Origin: Hyphomicrobiales bacterium | Lineage (GTDB): Bacteria > Pseudomonadota > Alphaproteobacteria > Rhizobiales > Rhizobiaceae | Reading direction: 5' to 3' | Assembly (NCBI GenBank): GCA_900469625.1 | Contig: UBXV01000001.1 | Coordinates: forward strand, 62,001 to 126,000 | DNA: 64,000 nt | Shown here: piece after piece, positions 16,411 through 25,199 of the stretch | Layout of the letters: the number at the start of each line of letters is the position of its first letter | Numbering within the stretch: position 1 is the first letter of the stretch | Program-made: the position numbers and the translations under genes | Notes under the pieces: model-generated | What the model was told of the DNA's origin: nothing | The model's input: the letters and a program-made list of their open reading frames with translations, nothing else | Database searches by the model: none

Positions 16411-19400
16411 CTATTCCGCCGCCTTCGGCTCGTGCTTCTCGCCGACGGATTTCGCCGACAGTCCCTCCCGCCATCGCTCGATGACCGCGTAGAAGACCGG
16501 GACGAAGATGAGTGTGAGAACGGTGGCGGCGAGCATGCCGCCGAAAACGGTGGTGCCGATCGACTGGCGGCTGGCAGCACCGGCGCCCTTGGCATACATC
16601 AGCGGCAGCACACCGAGGATGAAGGCAAAGGCGGTCATCAGGATCGGACGCAAGCGAAGGCGCGCCGCCTCGGCGGCCGCTGCCACCACATCCAGCCCTT
16701 CTTCGCGGCGGCGGCGGGCGAACTCGACGATCAGGATGGCGTTCTTGGCGGCAAGTCCAACAAGCATCACGAAACCGATCTGCGAATAGACGTCGATCTG
16801 CATTCCGCGCAGCCACAGCGCCAGAAGCGCGCCCAGGAGCGCCAAGGGCACAGAAAGCAGTACCATGAACGGCATCGACCAGCTTTCGTACTGGGCGGCC
16901 AGGATCAGGAAGCAGAACACGAGGGCGAGCGCGAATACGAGCGCGGCAATCGAACCTGCGCGGATCTCCTGATAGGTAATGCCGGTCCACTCGAATGTGT
17001 AGTCCCGCGGCAGCGTCTCCTTTGCCACCCGCTCCATCGCGGCCACCGCCTGGCTCGAGCTGAAGCCGGGTGCTGCCGCGCCGTTGACCAGCGCAGACGG
17101 ATAGTTGTTGTAGTGGGTAATCGTCTCTGGGCCGACCGTCGATCTGAAAGAGCCGAGCGTGTTAAGCGGCACCATCTCGCCCTGGCTGTTGCGCACATAA
17201 AGGCGCGAAAGATCGTTGGCAGAGGCGCGTGCGGCCTGATCGGCCTGAAGCGTGACGCGGAAGGTTCGGCCGAACAGGTTGAAGTCGTTGACGTAGAGCG
17301 AGCCGAAATAGATCTGCAGCGTGTTGAAGATATCGGGCAAGGTGAGCCCGAGGAGTTTTGCCTTGTCGCGATCGAGGTCGTAGTCGAATTGCGGGCTCGA
17401 GGTGCTGAAGGTGGTGAACAGCTGATAGGGATTGATCTCCGGCTGCTTGCGCGCCTCGGCGATCAGCGCCTGCGTGGTGTCGTTCAGCGCCTGGGCACTG
17501 CGGCCGGCGAGGTCCTCGACCTGGAATTCGAAGCCACCGGTCGCCCCCAGACCCTGGATCGAAGGCGGATCGAAGGCGAGCACCAGCGCATCCGGGATCT
17601 GCAGCAACTGCGGCGTCACGGCCTCGCGCAGCACCGACGCACCCTGTTCGGGCGGGCGCTCGTCCCAGGGTTTCAGCACGGCGAACTGCACGGCGGAATT
17701 CGATTGCGCCGCAAAGGACAGGAAATTGAAGCCGACGACGGAGCCGACGAAATCGACGCCGGTCGTGCCACGCAGGATCTCCTCGGATCGCCTTGCAACG
17801 GCCTCGGTACGTTCGAGCGATGCGCCGTCCGGCAATTGAATGACGACGAAGAAATAGCCCTGGTCTTCGACCGGCAGGAAGGTCGAAGGGATGCGCTGCC
17901 ACAGCATGTAAGTGGAGCCGACAGCGGCCAGGAACAGCGCGAACAGCGCCCAGCGCCAGCGCACCAGCCCGGCGACGCTGCGTGCATAGCTGTGCGACAG
18001 CGCATGAAAACCATCGTTGAACCAGCGGAAGAGCGCAAAGCGAGGCTCGCCGCGATAGCGCAGAAAAGCGGCGCTGAGCGCCGGGCTGAGTGTCAGCGAA
18101 TTGAAGGCGGAGAAGGCAACGGAGATCGCGACCGTCAGCGCGAACTGGTTGTAGAGGCTGCCGGCAACGCCTGGAATGAAGGCGACGGGAATGAAGACGG
18201 CGAGCAGCACGGCTGTCGTGGCGATGATCGGCCCGGTCACCTCCTGCATGGCTTTTTTGGTGGCTTCGAGCGGTGGCAGCCCGGCCTCCAGCTGGCGTTC
18301 GACATTCTCGACGACGACGATCGCGTCGTCGACCACGAGACCGATGGCGAGCACCATGCCAAGCAGGCTCAGCATGTTCAGCGAGAAGCCGAAGAGGTAC
18401 ATCACGACCAGCGTCGCGATCAGTGACACCGGGATGGCAATAGTCGGGATAATCGTGGTGCGCAGGTTTTGAAGGAAGATGAAGACGACGAAAACTACGA
18501 GCGCGAGCGCCTCCAGCAGCGTGTACACCACATCCTTCATAGCCGCCGAAACGAAACGCGTGGTGTCGTAGAACATGTGATAGGCGATGCCCGACGGGAA
18601 GCGCAGAGACAGCTCGTCCATCTTGGCCTGGACACGGCTCTGCAGGTCGAGCGCGTTGGAGCCGGGTCCCTGGAACACGGCAAGAACCACGCTTTCCTTG
18701 CCGTTGAAGGTGACGGATGACGAGTAGAGCAGGGCCCCGAGCTCGATGCGGGCCACGTCACGCAGCCTCGTTGTGGCGCCGGTGGCCTGGTCGGCGCGAA
18801 GCACGATATCGCCGAATTGCGACGGATCGCTCAATCGGCCAAGCGCATTGATCTGCATCTCGAACGGTGTGCCGGCGGGTGCGGGCGACTGTCCGATCTT
18901 GCCGCCGGCCACCTGGATATTCTGTTCGGCGATCACATTCTGGACATCGACAGCGGTGACGCCGAGATTGGCCATACGGTCGGGATCGAGCCAGACCCGC
19001 ATCGAATAGCGGCGTTCGCCGAAAAGCTGGACGTCGCCGACACCGGGCAGCCGCTTCAACGGATCGAGAATCTGCAGGTAGGCGTAGTTGCTGACGGAGG
19101 CGAAATCGACCGAGTTGTCAGGCGAATCCAGGCTCACCAGCACGGTGAAGTTCGGGATCTGCTTGGCAATCGTCACGCCGGTCTGGTTGACGAGCGCCGG
19201 CAGCGAGGAGGCTGCCTGCGAGACGCGGTTCTGGACGTCGAGCGCGGCGACGTCGATCGGATAGCCCACCTCGAAGGAGATGATGATCCGCGACGAACCA
19301 TCGTTCGAACTCGTCGAGGTCATGTAGAGCATGCCCGGCACGCCGTTGATCTGCTGTTCGAGCGGCGTCGTCACGGTATCGGCGACGACCTGAGCACTGG

Positions 19401-19554
19401 CGCCGGGATAGTTGGCGGCCACCACGATCTGGGGCGGCGTCACGTCGGGAAACTGCGAGATCGGCAACAGGAAATAGCAGATACCGCCCGCCAGCGTCAT
19501 GATGATCGCGATGGCTGATGCGAAGATTGGCCGATGAATGAAGAAGTCGATCAT
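16411..19554 (-). CDS. RND multidrug efflux pump inner-membrane subunit (HAE1 family)
   Basis: A 1047-residue pump of the AcrB/MexB family, normal length. The N-terminus MIDFFIHRPIFASAIAII is the classical HAE1 start. The proton-relay aspartates occur in GLVVDDAIVVVENVER (transmembrane helix 4), and GFVMLVGLAAKNAILIVEFA marks helix 10-11. Internal repeats of two six-helix halves with large periplasmic loops fit the trimeric porter. I use the ATG at 19554 rather than the GTG at 19596, which would add 14 atypical residues. With the adaptor gene it forms a two-gene operon without a local outer-membrane factor or regulator. Confidence 0.95.
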   Translation of the reverse strand: MIDFFIHRPIFASAIAIIMTLAGGICYFLLPISQFPDVTPPQIVVAANYPGASAQVVADTVTTPLEQQINGVPGMLYMTSTSSNDGSSRIIISFEVGYPIDVAALDVQNRVSQAASSLPALVNQTGVTIAKQIPNFTVLVSLDSPDNSVDFASVSNYAYLQILDPLKRLPGVGDVQLFGERRYSMRVWLDPDRMANLGVTAVDVQNVIAEQNIQVAGGKIGQSPAPAGTPFEMQINALGRLSDPSQFGDIVLRADQATGATTRLRDVARIELGALLYSSSVTFNGKESVVLAVFQGPGSNALDLQSRVQAKMDELSLRFPSGIAYHMFYDTTRFVSAAMKDVVYTLLEALALVVFVVFIFLQNLRTTIIPTIAIPVSLIATLVVMYLFGFSLNMLSLLGMVLAIGLVVDDAIVVVENVERQLEAGLPPLEATKKAMQEVTGPIIATTAVLLAVFIPVAFIPGVAGSLYNQFALTVAISVAFSAFNSLTLSPALSAAFLRYRGEPRFALFRWFNDGFHALSHSYARSVAGLVRWRWALFALFLAAVGSTYMLWQRIPSTFLPVEDQGYFFVVIQLPDGASLERTEAVARRSEEILRGTTGVDFVGSVVGFNFLSFAAQSNSAVQFAVLKPWDERPPEQGASVLREAVTPQLLQIPDALVLAFDPPSIQGLGATGGFEFQVEDLAGRSAQALNDTTQALIAEARKQPEINPYQLFTTFSTSSPQFDYDLDRDKAKLLGLTLPDIFNTLQIYFGSLYVNDFNLFGRTFRVTLQADQAARASANDLSRLYVRNSQGEMVPLNTLGSFRSTVGPETITHYNNYPSALVNGAAAPGFSSSQAVAAMERVAKETLPRDYTFEWTGITYQEIRAGSIAALVFALALVFCFLILAAQYESWSMPFMVLLSVPLALLGALLALWLRGMQIDVYSQIGFVMLVGLAAKNAILIVEFARRRREEGLDVVAAAAEAARLRLRPILMTAFAFILGVLPLMYAKGAGAASRQSIGTTVFGGMLAATVLTLIFVPVFYAVIERWREGLSAKSVGEKHEPKAAE

Positions 19555-20109
19555 GGCGGGATCGATCCTTGCAAGGAGTTTCCGTGAGGGGGCCACACGG
19601 CACCGGGGCTGGCGGCACGCCGCAAAAGCTCAAAAGCGGTGGCACAGATATCTGCTGCTCGGACCTTCCGGTCCGCGGCGCGCTCCTTCGCCTTGTGCTC
19701 GGCAAGCATAGGCATCGTAGGCTCCAGCACGAGATCGAGATGGGCCGGCCTGGCCCGGATCTTGAATGTGATCGAACGTTACATAACCGTGCGGCACGGT
19801 CTCTGACTAAAAGACGACTGACGATCGCGCCAGCCGACATTACGCTGAAAATTTTCTTGCAGTAACCACTGTCGCCCGAAGGCTTGGACAAGCGGCCGTC
19901 TCTTGGCGTGCCGTCGGCTCAAAGGCGCCGAATGCATCAATTGCACTGTGAGAACGGCAATGCCGCAATACCTCACCGTGCATCAATCCACTTCGCGTTG
20001 CAACAGTGACGAGAATGACGGTCGAGATGGTTCAATCTTGAGGGCCGATCACAGGCTTCGGTTGCAGGCGGCCGGCATCGTCGGCGCCGCAACACCCGCA
20101 GTTCCGCTT
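19555..20109. other. intergenic region with no supported gene
   Basis: About 555 bases between the pump gene and a small membrane-protein gene, both on the minus strand. Open frames here lack ribosome sites and protein-like composition. A perfect 7-bp inverted repeat (ACCGTGC-G-GCACGGT, 19786-19800) about 230 bases upstream of the pump start is a possible operator. Confidence 0.5.
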
Positions 20110-20355
20110 TTATCGCCAATAGCCGCGCTCACCGTCGATCGAAGACCGTCCGATGACGAAGCCGATCGCAAAGGCAAGGGCGCCAACCGTCAGCAGCAGG
20201 CCGGATGCGGTGCGTGGATGGTCGGCAACCGCGGCAGCGACAACATTCGCTTCGCGCCTGGCCGCATCTGTCGCCGTCTTTGCCATCTTACGCACGCCTG
20301 TCGGCGGTTCGACGGGGGTGCCGGTGAAGCCGGCTGTGAGCGCGTCCTTGGCCAT
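20110..20355 (-). CDS. small membrane protein, candidate general-stress product
   Basis: An 81-residue protein: a hydrophilic Ala/Arg-rich N-terminal half and one C-terminal transmembrane helix at about residues 51-69 (GLLLTVGALAFAIGFVIG). The DHPRTASGLLLTVGALAFAIGF layout recalls the C-terminal anchor of ElaB/DUF883-type proteins, but the match is weak. A strong AAGGAG lies eight bases before the ATG, and a GGAAC-N18-TT promoter lies immediately upstream. The function is unknown; stress-linked membrane protein is an inference. Confidence 0.7.
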   Translation of the reverse strand: MAKDALTAGFTGTPVEPPTGVRKMAKTATDAARREANVVAAAVADHPRTASGLLLTVGALAFAIGFVIGRSSIDGERGYWR

Positions 20356-20378
20356 GTTCTTTCTCCTTTGTCAGGAAG

Positions 20379-20403
20379 AACCGCCGAGGAGACAGGAAGT
20401 TCC
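20379..20403 (-). promoter_or_regulatory. candidate general-stress (RpoE2/EcfG) promoter
   Basis: On the minus strand GGAAC (20403-20399) is followed after exactly 18 bases by TT (20380-20379), preceded by GG. It lies just upstream of the ribosome site of the 81-residue membrane-protein gene. Confidence 0.55.
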
Positions 20404-20486
20404 GAGGTTCGATGGAACGCCAGCGCGCTCCTGCCGGCACGGGAGGCGGGATTTTCATCGCGCCTCGCACGTGTGTTGCGATCGCA

Positions 20487-21653
20487 TTAACTGGAAAGCG
20501 CGGACATCTCCTTGTAGAGGTCGCTCTTGCCTTCGAACCCGATGCCGGGAAGCTCTGGCATCTCGATGTGGCCGTCCTCGACCCGTACACCGTCCGGAAA
20601 GCCTCCATAGGGCTGGAAAAGGTCGGGGTAGCTCTCGTTGCCGCCGAGGCCCAAGCCGGCAGCAATGTTCAACGACATCTGATGCCCCCCATGCGGGATG
20701 CAGCGCGATGGCGACCAGCCGTGGGCCTTCAGCATATCCAGTGTCCTCAGATACTCGACGAGGCCGTAGGAAAGGGCGCAGTCGAACTGCAACCAGTCCC
20801 GATCCGGGCGCATGCCGCCATGCCGGATCAGATTGCGGGCGTCCTGCATGCTGAACAGGTTTTCGCCCGTTGCCATCGCACCTGGATAGAATTCGGCAAG
20901 GGCCGCCTGAAGCTGGTAATCGAGTGGGTCACCCGCCTCCTCGTACCAGAACAGCGGATATTGCCGGAGCATCTTTGCATAGGCGATCGCCGTCTTGAGA
21001 TCGAACCGCCCGTTCGCGTCGACGGCGAGTTGCGCTTGCGAACCGATTTCCTCAAGTACGGCCTCGACACGTCGTGCATCGTCGTCGACCGATGCGCCGC
21101 CAATCTTCATTTTCACGACATTGTAGCCCCGGTCGAGGTATCCGCGCATTTCCTTGCGCAAGGCGGAATTGTCCTTGCCCGGATAGTAATAACCGCCAGC
21201 AGCGTAAACGAAGACCTTTGGATTTGCGTCCCGGCCTGCGCGCTCCGCCAGTAGGCGAAACAGAGGCTTTCCGGCGATCTTTGCAACGGCATCCCACACC
21301 GCCATGTCGATGGTGCCGACCGCAACCGAGCGTTCGCCGTGGCCGCCCGGTTTCTCGTTGGTCATCATCGCCGCCCAGACCTTTTCGGGCGAGATGTTTT
21401 CACCGGTCTCGTCGAGCAGCGTCTGCGGATCCGCGCTGGTGATACGGTCGGCAAACCGCTCGCGGATCAGGCCGCCCTGACCGTAGCGACCATTGGAATT
21501 AAAGCCGTAGCCGACGACCGGCCGGCCGTCGCGGATCACATCCGTGATCACCGCGACCAGACTGCTGGTCATCTTGGAAAAGTCGATATAGGCATTTCGG
21601 ATCGGCGACGAGATCGGCTTCGTCACTTCCCGGATTTCAACGATACGGGGCAT
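20487..21653 (-). CDS. tarD: enolase-superfamily dehydratase, D(-)-tartrate dehydratase-like
   Basis: A 388-residue member of the mandelate racemase/enolase superfamily. Residues 181-183 form the KMK catalytic motif, Asp212, Glu238/239 and Glu264 are positioned as metal ligands, and His321 (IPHGGHQ) as the general acid. Length and long stretches such as SSPIRNAYIDF, GFNSNGRYGQGGLIRERF and GGMRPDRDWLQFDCALSYG agree with the Bradyrhizobium japonicum D-tartrate dehydratase as I remember it. The reaction would be D-tartrate to oxaloacetate. It follows a NitT/TauT-type importer, which would bring in the acid. Another acid-sugar substrate remains possible. Confidence 0.85.
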   Translation of the reverse strand: MPRIVEIREVTKPISSPIRNAYIDFSKMTSSLVAVITDVIRDGRPVVGYGFNSNGRYGQGGLIRERFADRITSADPQTLLDETGENISPEKVWAAMMTNEKPGGHGERSVAVGTIDMAVWDAVAKIAGKPLFRLLAERAGRDANPKVFVYAAGGYYYPGKDNSALRKEMRGYLDRGYNVVKMKIGGASVDDDARRVEAVLEEIGSQAQLAVDANGRFDLKTAIAYAKMLRQYPLFWYEEAGDPLDYQLQAALAEFYPGAMATGENLFSMQDARNLIRHGGMRPDRDWLQFDCALSYGLVEYLRTLDMLKAHGWSPSRCIPHGGHQMSLNIAAGLGLGGNESYPDLFQPYGGFPDGVRVEDGHIEMPELPGIGFEGKSDLYKEMSALSS

Positions 21654-21688
21654 TTGCGAACTCCAGAGTTTATGGATCCCGACTGCGT

Positions 21689-22546
21689 TTATTCGCCGGC
21701 GTCACGGCTGTCCTTGTGCCAGAAGATCAGTTTCTTCTGCACAAGGCTGACGGTACCGAACATGGCGAGGCCAAGCAGGCTGAGATAAAGGATGAGGGCG
21801 AAAACGCGCGGCGTATGAAGCTGAGATGCCGCGATACGGATCATCTCGCCAAAGCCCTTGCCGCCGCCCAGGAACTCCCCGGTGATGGCACCCGCCATGA
21901 CGCCCAACGAGGCGATCTTCAGGCCGGTAAAAACATGCGGCAGGCCGGCCGGCATCTTCATATGGATAAGGGTCTGCCAGCGCGAAGCGCCCATCGTGCG
22001 AAAGAGGTTGAGCGCGTTACGGTCGGCGGAATTGAGCCCAGCCGCCGTGCCGACCAGGATCGGGAAAACGGAAACAAAGGTCGCGAGCGCCACCTTCGAG
22101 GAAATGTCGAAGCCGAGCCACGCGACGAAGAGTGGCGCAAAAGCGATCTTCGGCATCGTATCGATGGCGATCAGATAGGGCATCACGGCGCGTTCCCCGA
22201 AGCGGGTTTCACCGACCAGAACGCCGAGGCCGACACCGATCAGGGTGGCAAGCACGAACCCGATCAACACCTCCTGCATAGTGATCCAGAGCGCACCCAG
22301 CATGTAGCCGCCGCTCACGAGGTTGGTGCCGACGAATATGATCTCGCGCCAAGTCTCCGCTGGCGACGGCAGGATGATCGCGGATACCACACCGGACACC
22401 GTGACCAGCTGCCAGACCAGCACCAGCGCCAAACCGAGGCCTGCGATGGCAATTGGTCTCGGGATGCTGTCAATCGGCGAAACCTGTTCCTTCCAAATCG
22501 TATCCTTGACCGGGCTGTCGGCGTCATGGCTGTCAAATGTCGTCAT
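21689..22546 (-). CDS. ABC transporter permease (SsuC/TauC type)
   Basis: A 285-residue permease with about six spans and the BPD_transp_1 EAA-type loop FRTMGASRWQTLIHMKMPAGLPHVFTGLKIA near residues 185-215. This class imports nitrate, taurine, sulfonates and small carboxylates. Its ATG overlaps the ATPase stop by four bases, so the two are translationally coupled. It lies between the ATPase and the dehydratase gene, which points to uptake of the dehydratase substrate. Confidence 0.92.
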   Translation of the reverse strand: MTTFDSHDADSPVKDTIWKEQVSPIDSIPRPIAIAGLGLALVLVWQLVTVSGVVSAIILPSPAETWREIIFVGTNLVSGGYMLGALWITMQEVLIGFVLATLIGVGLGVLVGETRFGERAVMPYLIAIDTMPKIAFAPLFVAWLGFDISSKVALATFVSVFPILVGTAAGLNSADRNALNLFRTMGASRWQTLIHMKMPAGLPHVFTGLKIASLGVMAGAITGEFLGGGKGFGEMIRIAASQLHTPRVFALILYLSLLGLAMFGTVSLVQKKLIFWHKDSRDAGE

Positions 22547-23349
22547 GACTGAGATCCTGTGCTGAGCAAGTTGCGTATGTGGGTCACATAGCGGCCGAAG
22601 GCCGGGCTCGTCACCATGTCGAGCGTGCGCGGGCGAGGCAGATCTATCGTCACCGCCTCGATCACGCGGCCCGGCCTTGCGCCCATGACGAAGACCGTAT
22701 CCGACAGGATGACCGCTTCGGCGATCGAATGGGTGACAAGAAAGGCGGTCGCTTCGCGCTCAAGGCAGATGCGCTGAAGCTCCATGTTCATGAAATCGCG
22801 AACCAGTTCATCAAGCGCACTGAACGGTTCGTCGAGCAAGAGCACCGCCGGCTCCGTGATCAGCATTCGGCAGATTGCGGCGCGCTGAGCCATGCCGCCC
22901 GACAACTCGGCGGGGTAGGCTTTGTCGAACCCTCTCAATCCCACAAGGTCCAGCAGCGCCATTGCGTCTGCCGCCTTGTCTCTTGCCGCGGCCCTCCCGT
23001 CACGGATACGTATCGGCAGCAGGATGTTGTCGATGGTGGTCAACCAGGGAAAGAGCGTCGCCTGCTGGAACATCATGCCGATATCGCGGCGAGGGCCGAG
23101 CACCGGCCTGTCGGCCAAGATGACACTGCCAGCCGAAGGCGAGATCAGGCCGGCCATGATCTTCAGCAACGTCGACTTGCCGCATCCGGACGAACCGATC
23201 ACCGAGGAGAAGCTCCCTCTGGGCAGATCGAGGTTGACGCCCTCAAGAGCAACCAGGCTGCGGCGCGCATAGGTTTTGCCGACGCCGCGCAACGTATAGA
23301 CCGGGGGCGCCGCAAGCGGCGTCCCCTCCTTCACGCGTTGTGGGATCAT
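22543..23349 (-). CDS. ABC transporter ATP-binding protein (SsuB/TauB type)
   Basis: A 268-residue ATPase with Walker A GSSGCGKST at about 52-60, signature LSGGM at 149-153 and Walker B LLLDEP with DE at 173-174. I choose the ATG at 23349 because it overlaps the stop of the binding-protein gene (ATGA); a GTG at 23361 would add four residues. It pairs with the permease below, whose start it overlaps. Confidence 0.92.
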   Translation of the reverse strand: MIPQRVKEGTPLAAPPVYTLRGVGKTYARRSLVALEGVNLDLPRGSFSSVIGSSGCGKSTLLKIMAGLISPSAGSVILADRPVLGPRRDIGMMFQQATLFPWLTTIDNILLPIRIRDGRAAARDKAADAMALLDLVGLRGFDKAYPAELSGGMAQRAAICRMLITEPAVLLLDEPFSALDELVRDFMNMELQRICLEREATAFLVTHSIAEAVILSDTVFVMGARPGRVIEAVTIDLPRPRTLDMVTSPAFGRYVTHIRNLLSTGSQS

Positions 23350-24359
23350 TTGGCGTTCCACGCTTCGACAAACCGGTTGGTGTAGATGGCGTTGAGGTCG
23401 GGGAGCGCTTCCTTCAGTTCGCCCGAAGACACGAGGCTTTCTTGCCAGGCCTGCCAGGCCGCCAAGTCCTGATAGCCATAGCCCTTGGCAGGGTCGAGCG
23501 GCGACTGGCGCACGACGATCTGCTCGATCAGGGCCTTGGAGAAAGCCCGATCCTCGCCCTCCTGCGGATTGACCGCCGCGGCATGATCGATGACCTTTTC
23601 GATGTTGGCGGGGTCGGCCGCGAAGCGGGCGCCCCGAACCACCGCCTTGCCGAAAGCCTCGATTACATCCGGGTTCTTTTCGATGTAATCGCTCATGGCG
23701 GCGAAGCCATTGCCGAAGAACTGGCGGAACTTCTCCGGGGTGATGTTGCGCAAGCTCAGGCCGCGGCTGTTGAGGATCGCCGCATCGCTGGTTGCCGCGA
23801 CATAGGCGTCGATATCGCCGCGCATGAAGCCGGCAGTCGCCAGCCCACCGTCACCCACGACCAGAAATGTATAATCCTTGCCTTCCACCATGCCGAGATC
23901 GCCGAAGATCGAGCGGGCGAAGGACGCTTCGGCGCCGTCAGCGGTCCCGATGCCGATAACCTTGCCTTTCAGATCCTCCGGTCCCTGCGTTGCGGTCTCT
24001 TGCCGGACCACCATGCTCAGGGAGCTGTTCGGATTGAGGCGATAGAGAAATGTGATGTCGATACCGCGCGCACGTGCGCCGAGAAAAGGCCCGGCTGCCG
24101 GATTGCCTATTTGCCCTTGACCCGCCGTCAACGCCTGAAGTACGGCACCGGAGCCGTTCAGGGCCTCGACATCAACCTTCAATCCTTCCTTCTCGAAGTA
24201 GCCCTCTCCCATGGCCACTGCGACGGGGATGATGTTGATCGCCGACGGATTGGCGATGACGAAGGTCACATCCTTGGTTTGAGCCATGGATGCGGTCGTG
24301 GCTGTCAATCCGATGGCCGATGCCGCAATCAGGCGTTTTACAAATGCCAGTCGTTGCAT
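23346..24359 (-). CDS. ABC transporter substrate-binding protein (NitT/TauT, NMT1-like)
   Basis: A 337-residue periplasmic binding protein with a signal peptide (residues 1-26, ending ASMAQ). The NMT1/OMP-decarboxylase-like pattern PVAVAMGEGYFEKEGLKVDVEALNGSGAVLQALTAGQ is clear. The start ATG 24359 follows an ideal AAGGAGGATATAAT site, and a consensus-like promoter lies 30 bases upstream. A much longer open frame continues upstream but overlaps the divergent regulator. From its neighbours the ligand may be tartrate or a similar hydroxy acid; this is inference. Confidence 0.92.
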   Translation of the reverse strand: MQRLAFVKRLIAASAIGLTATTASMAQTKDVTFVIANPSAINIIPVAVAMGEGYFEKEGLKVDVEALNGSGAVLQALTAGQGQIGNPAAGPFLGARARGIDITFLYRLNPNSSLSMVVRQETATQGPEDLKGKVIGIGTADGAEASFARSIFGDLGMVEGKDYTFLVVGDGGLATAGFMRGDIDAYVAATSDAAILNSRGLSLRNITPEKFRQFFGNGFAAMSDYIEKNPDVIEAFGKAVVRGARFAADPANIEKVIDHAAAVNPQEGEDRAFSKALIEQIVVRQSPLDPAKGYGYQDLAAWQAWQESLVSSGELKEALPDLNAIYTNRFVEAWNAK

Positions 24360-24389
24360 ATTATATCCTCCTCTTTCCTTCTCGAAAAT

Positions 24390-24418
24390 AATGTATGATA
24401 TGGAAAAACGTATGTCAA
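24390..24418 (-). promoter_or_regulatory. sigma-70 type promoter of the tartrate-type importer operon
   Basis: Minus-strand TTGACA (24418-24413), a 17-base spacer and TACATT (24395-24390) lie 31 bases before the binding-protein ATG. The region overlaps ATGTATG half-sites and abuts the divergent GntR regulator gene, so repression by that regulator is plausible. Confidence 0.6.
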
Positions 24419-24458
24419 AATGCATTTTTGTGCAGACCTGCAATTCCGGATCCAGTTC

Positions 24459-25169
24459 ATGACCAACGCATCGACGGCAAAAACGACCTCCCGCCGACCC
24501 ACCGCTGGCAAGGCGACTGCCGCGTCTGCAATTTTTGCGGCGATCCGCCTGGATATCCTTGCGGGAAAACTGCCGCCTGGTTCTCGGTTGAAGATTGATG
24601 CCCTTTGCCAGGCATACGAAACGACGCTCAATCCGGTTCGTGAAGCACTCAATCGGCTCACGGCCGAAGGGCTGGTGGACCTCGAGGATCAGCGGGGCTT
24701 TTCGGTCGCCCCGGTTTCGATCGAGGAATGGCGTGAAATTGTGCGCGGGCGATGCCTGATGGAGGCTTGCGCGCTTAGGGAAGCCATCCGCAACCGCACA
24801 GAAGCCTGGGAAGAGGGCATCGTGCTTAGTCTCTATCGCCTGTCTCGCACGCCGCGGTTTATCGAAGGTACGGCGCAGACGCCCAATCCGGAATGGGAGC
24901 CGCGACACCACGCGTTTCACAATGCGCTGCTGACGGCCTGCAATTCCCGCATCGTGCTGGAATTTTGCGAGGATTTGCGTGAGAGGTCCGATCGCTACCG
25001 CCATATCGCATCGATCTCTCCCCAGGCCAGGCAGTCCTATGTCGAAGAACATCGCGACATCGCCGACGCCGTCCTGGACGGGGACGCCGATAAGGCCGTC
25101 GAGTTGTTGACAGCGCATTACCGGCGAACCCTGGCGGTCGTCGAAGACTTCCTCGAAAAACCAAGCTAG
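24459..25169 (+). CDS. GntR-family regulator with FCD domain
   Basis: A 236-residue regulator. A winged helix-turn-helix covers about residues 18-80 (FAAIRLDILAGKLPPGSRLKIDALCQAYETTLNPVREALNRLTAEGLV), followed by an all-helical FCD ligand domain (about 90-225) containing HHAFHNALLTACNS, whose histidines are typical metal/acid ligands. I start at the ATG 24459; an ATG at 24420 is in frame but has no ribosome site. It is divergent from the tartrate-type importer and convergent with the FAH gene, and probably controls both in response to a carboxylate. Confidence 0.88.
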   Translation: MTNASTAKTTSRRPTAGKATAASAIFAAIRLDILAGKLPPGSRLKIDALCQAYETTLNPVREALNRLTAEGLVDLEDQRGFSVAPVSIEEWREIVRGRCLMEACALREAIRNRTEAWEEGIVLSLYRLSRTPRFIEGTAQTPNPEWEPRHHAFHNALLTACNSRIVLEFCEDLRERSDRYRHIASISPQARQSYVEEHRDIADAVLDGDADKAVELLTAHYRRTLAVVEDFLEKPS

Positions 25170-25171
25170 GC

Positions 25172-25190
25172 GGCCCCGAACGGCGGGGCC
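25172..25190. terminator. hairpin between convergent GntR and FAH genes
   Basis: A 7-bp GC stem (GGCCCCG / CGGGGCC) with a five-base loop lies between two convergent stops. There is no T-run, so terminator function is only probable. Confidence 0.4.
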
Positions 25191-25199
25191 GGATTAACG

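Noticed and set aside
16432-18426. 664-residue open frame on the plus strand
   Set aside because: Antisense shadow of the RND pump; low-complexity Arg/Gln/Asp composition and no ribosome site.
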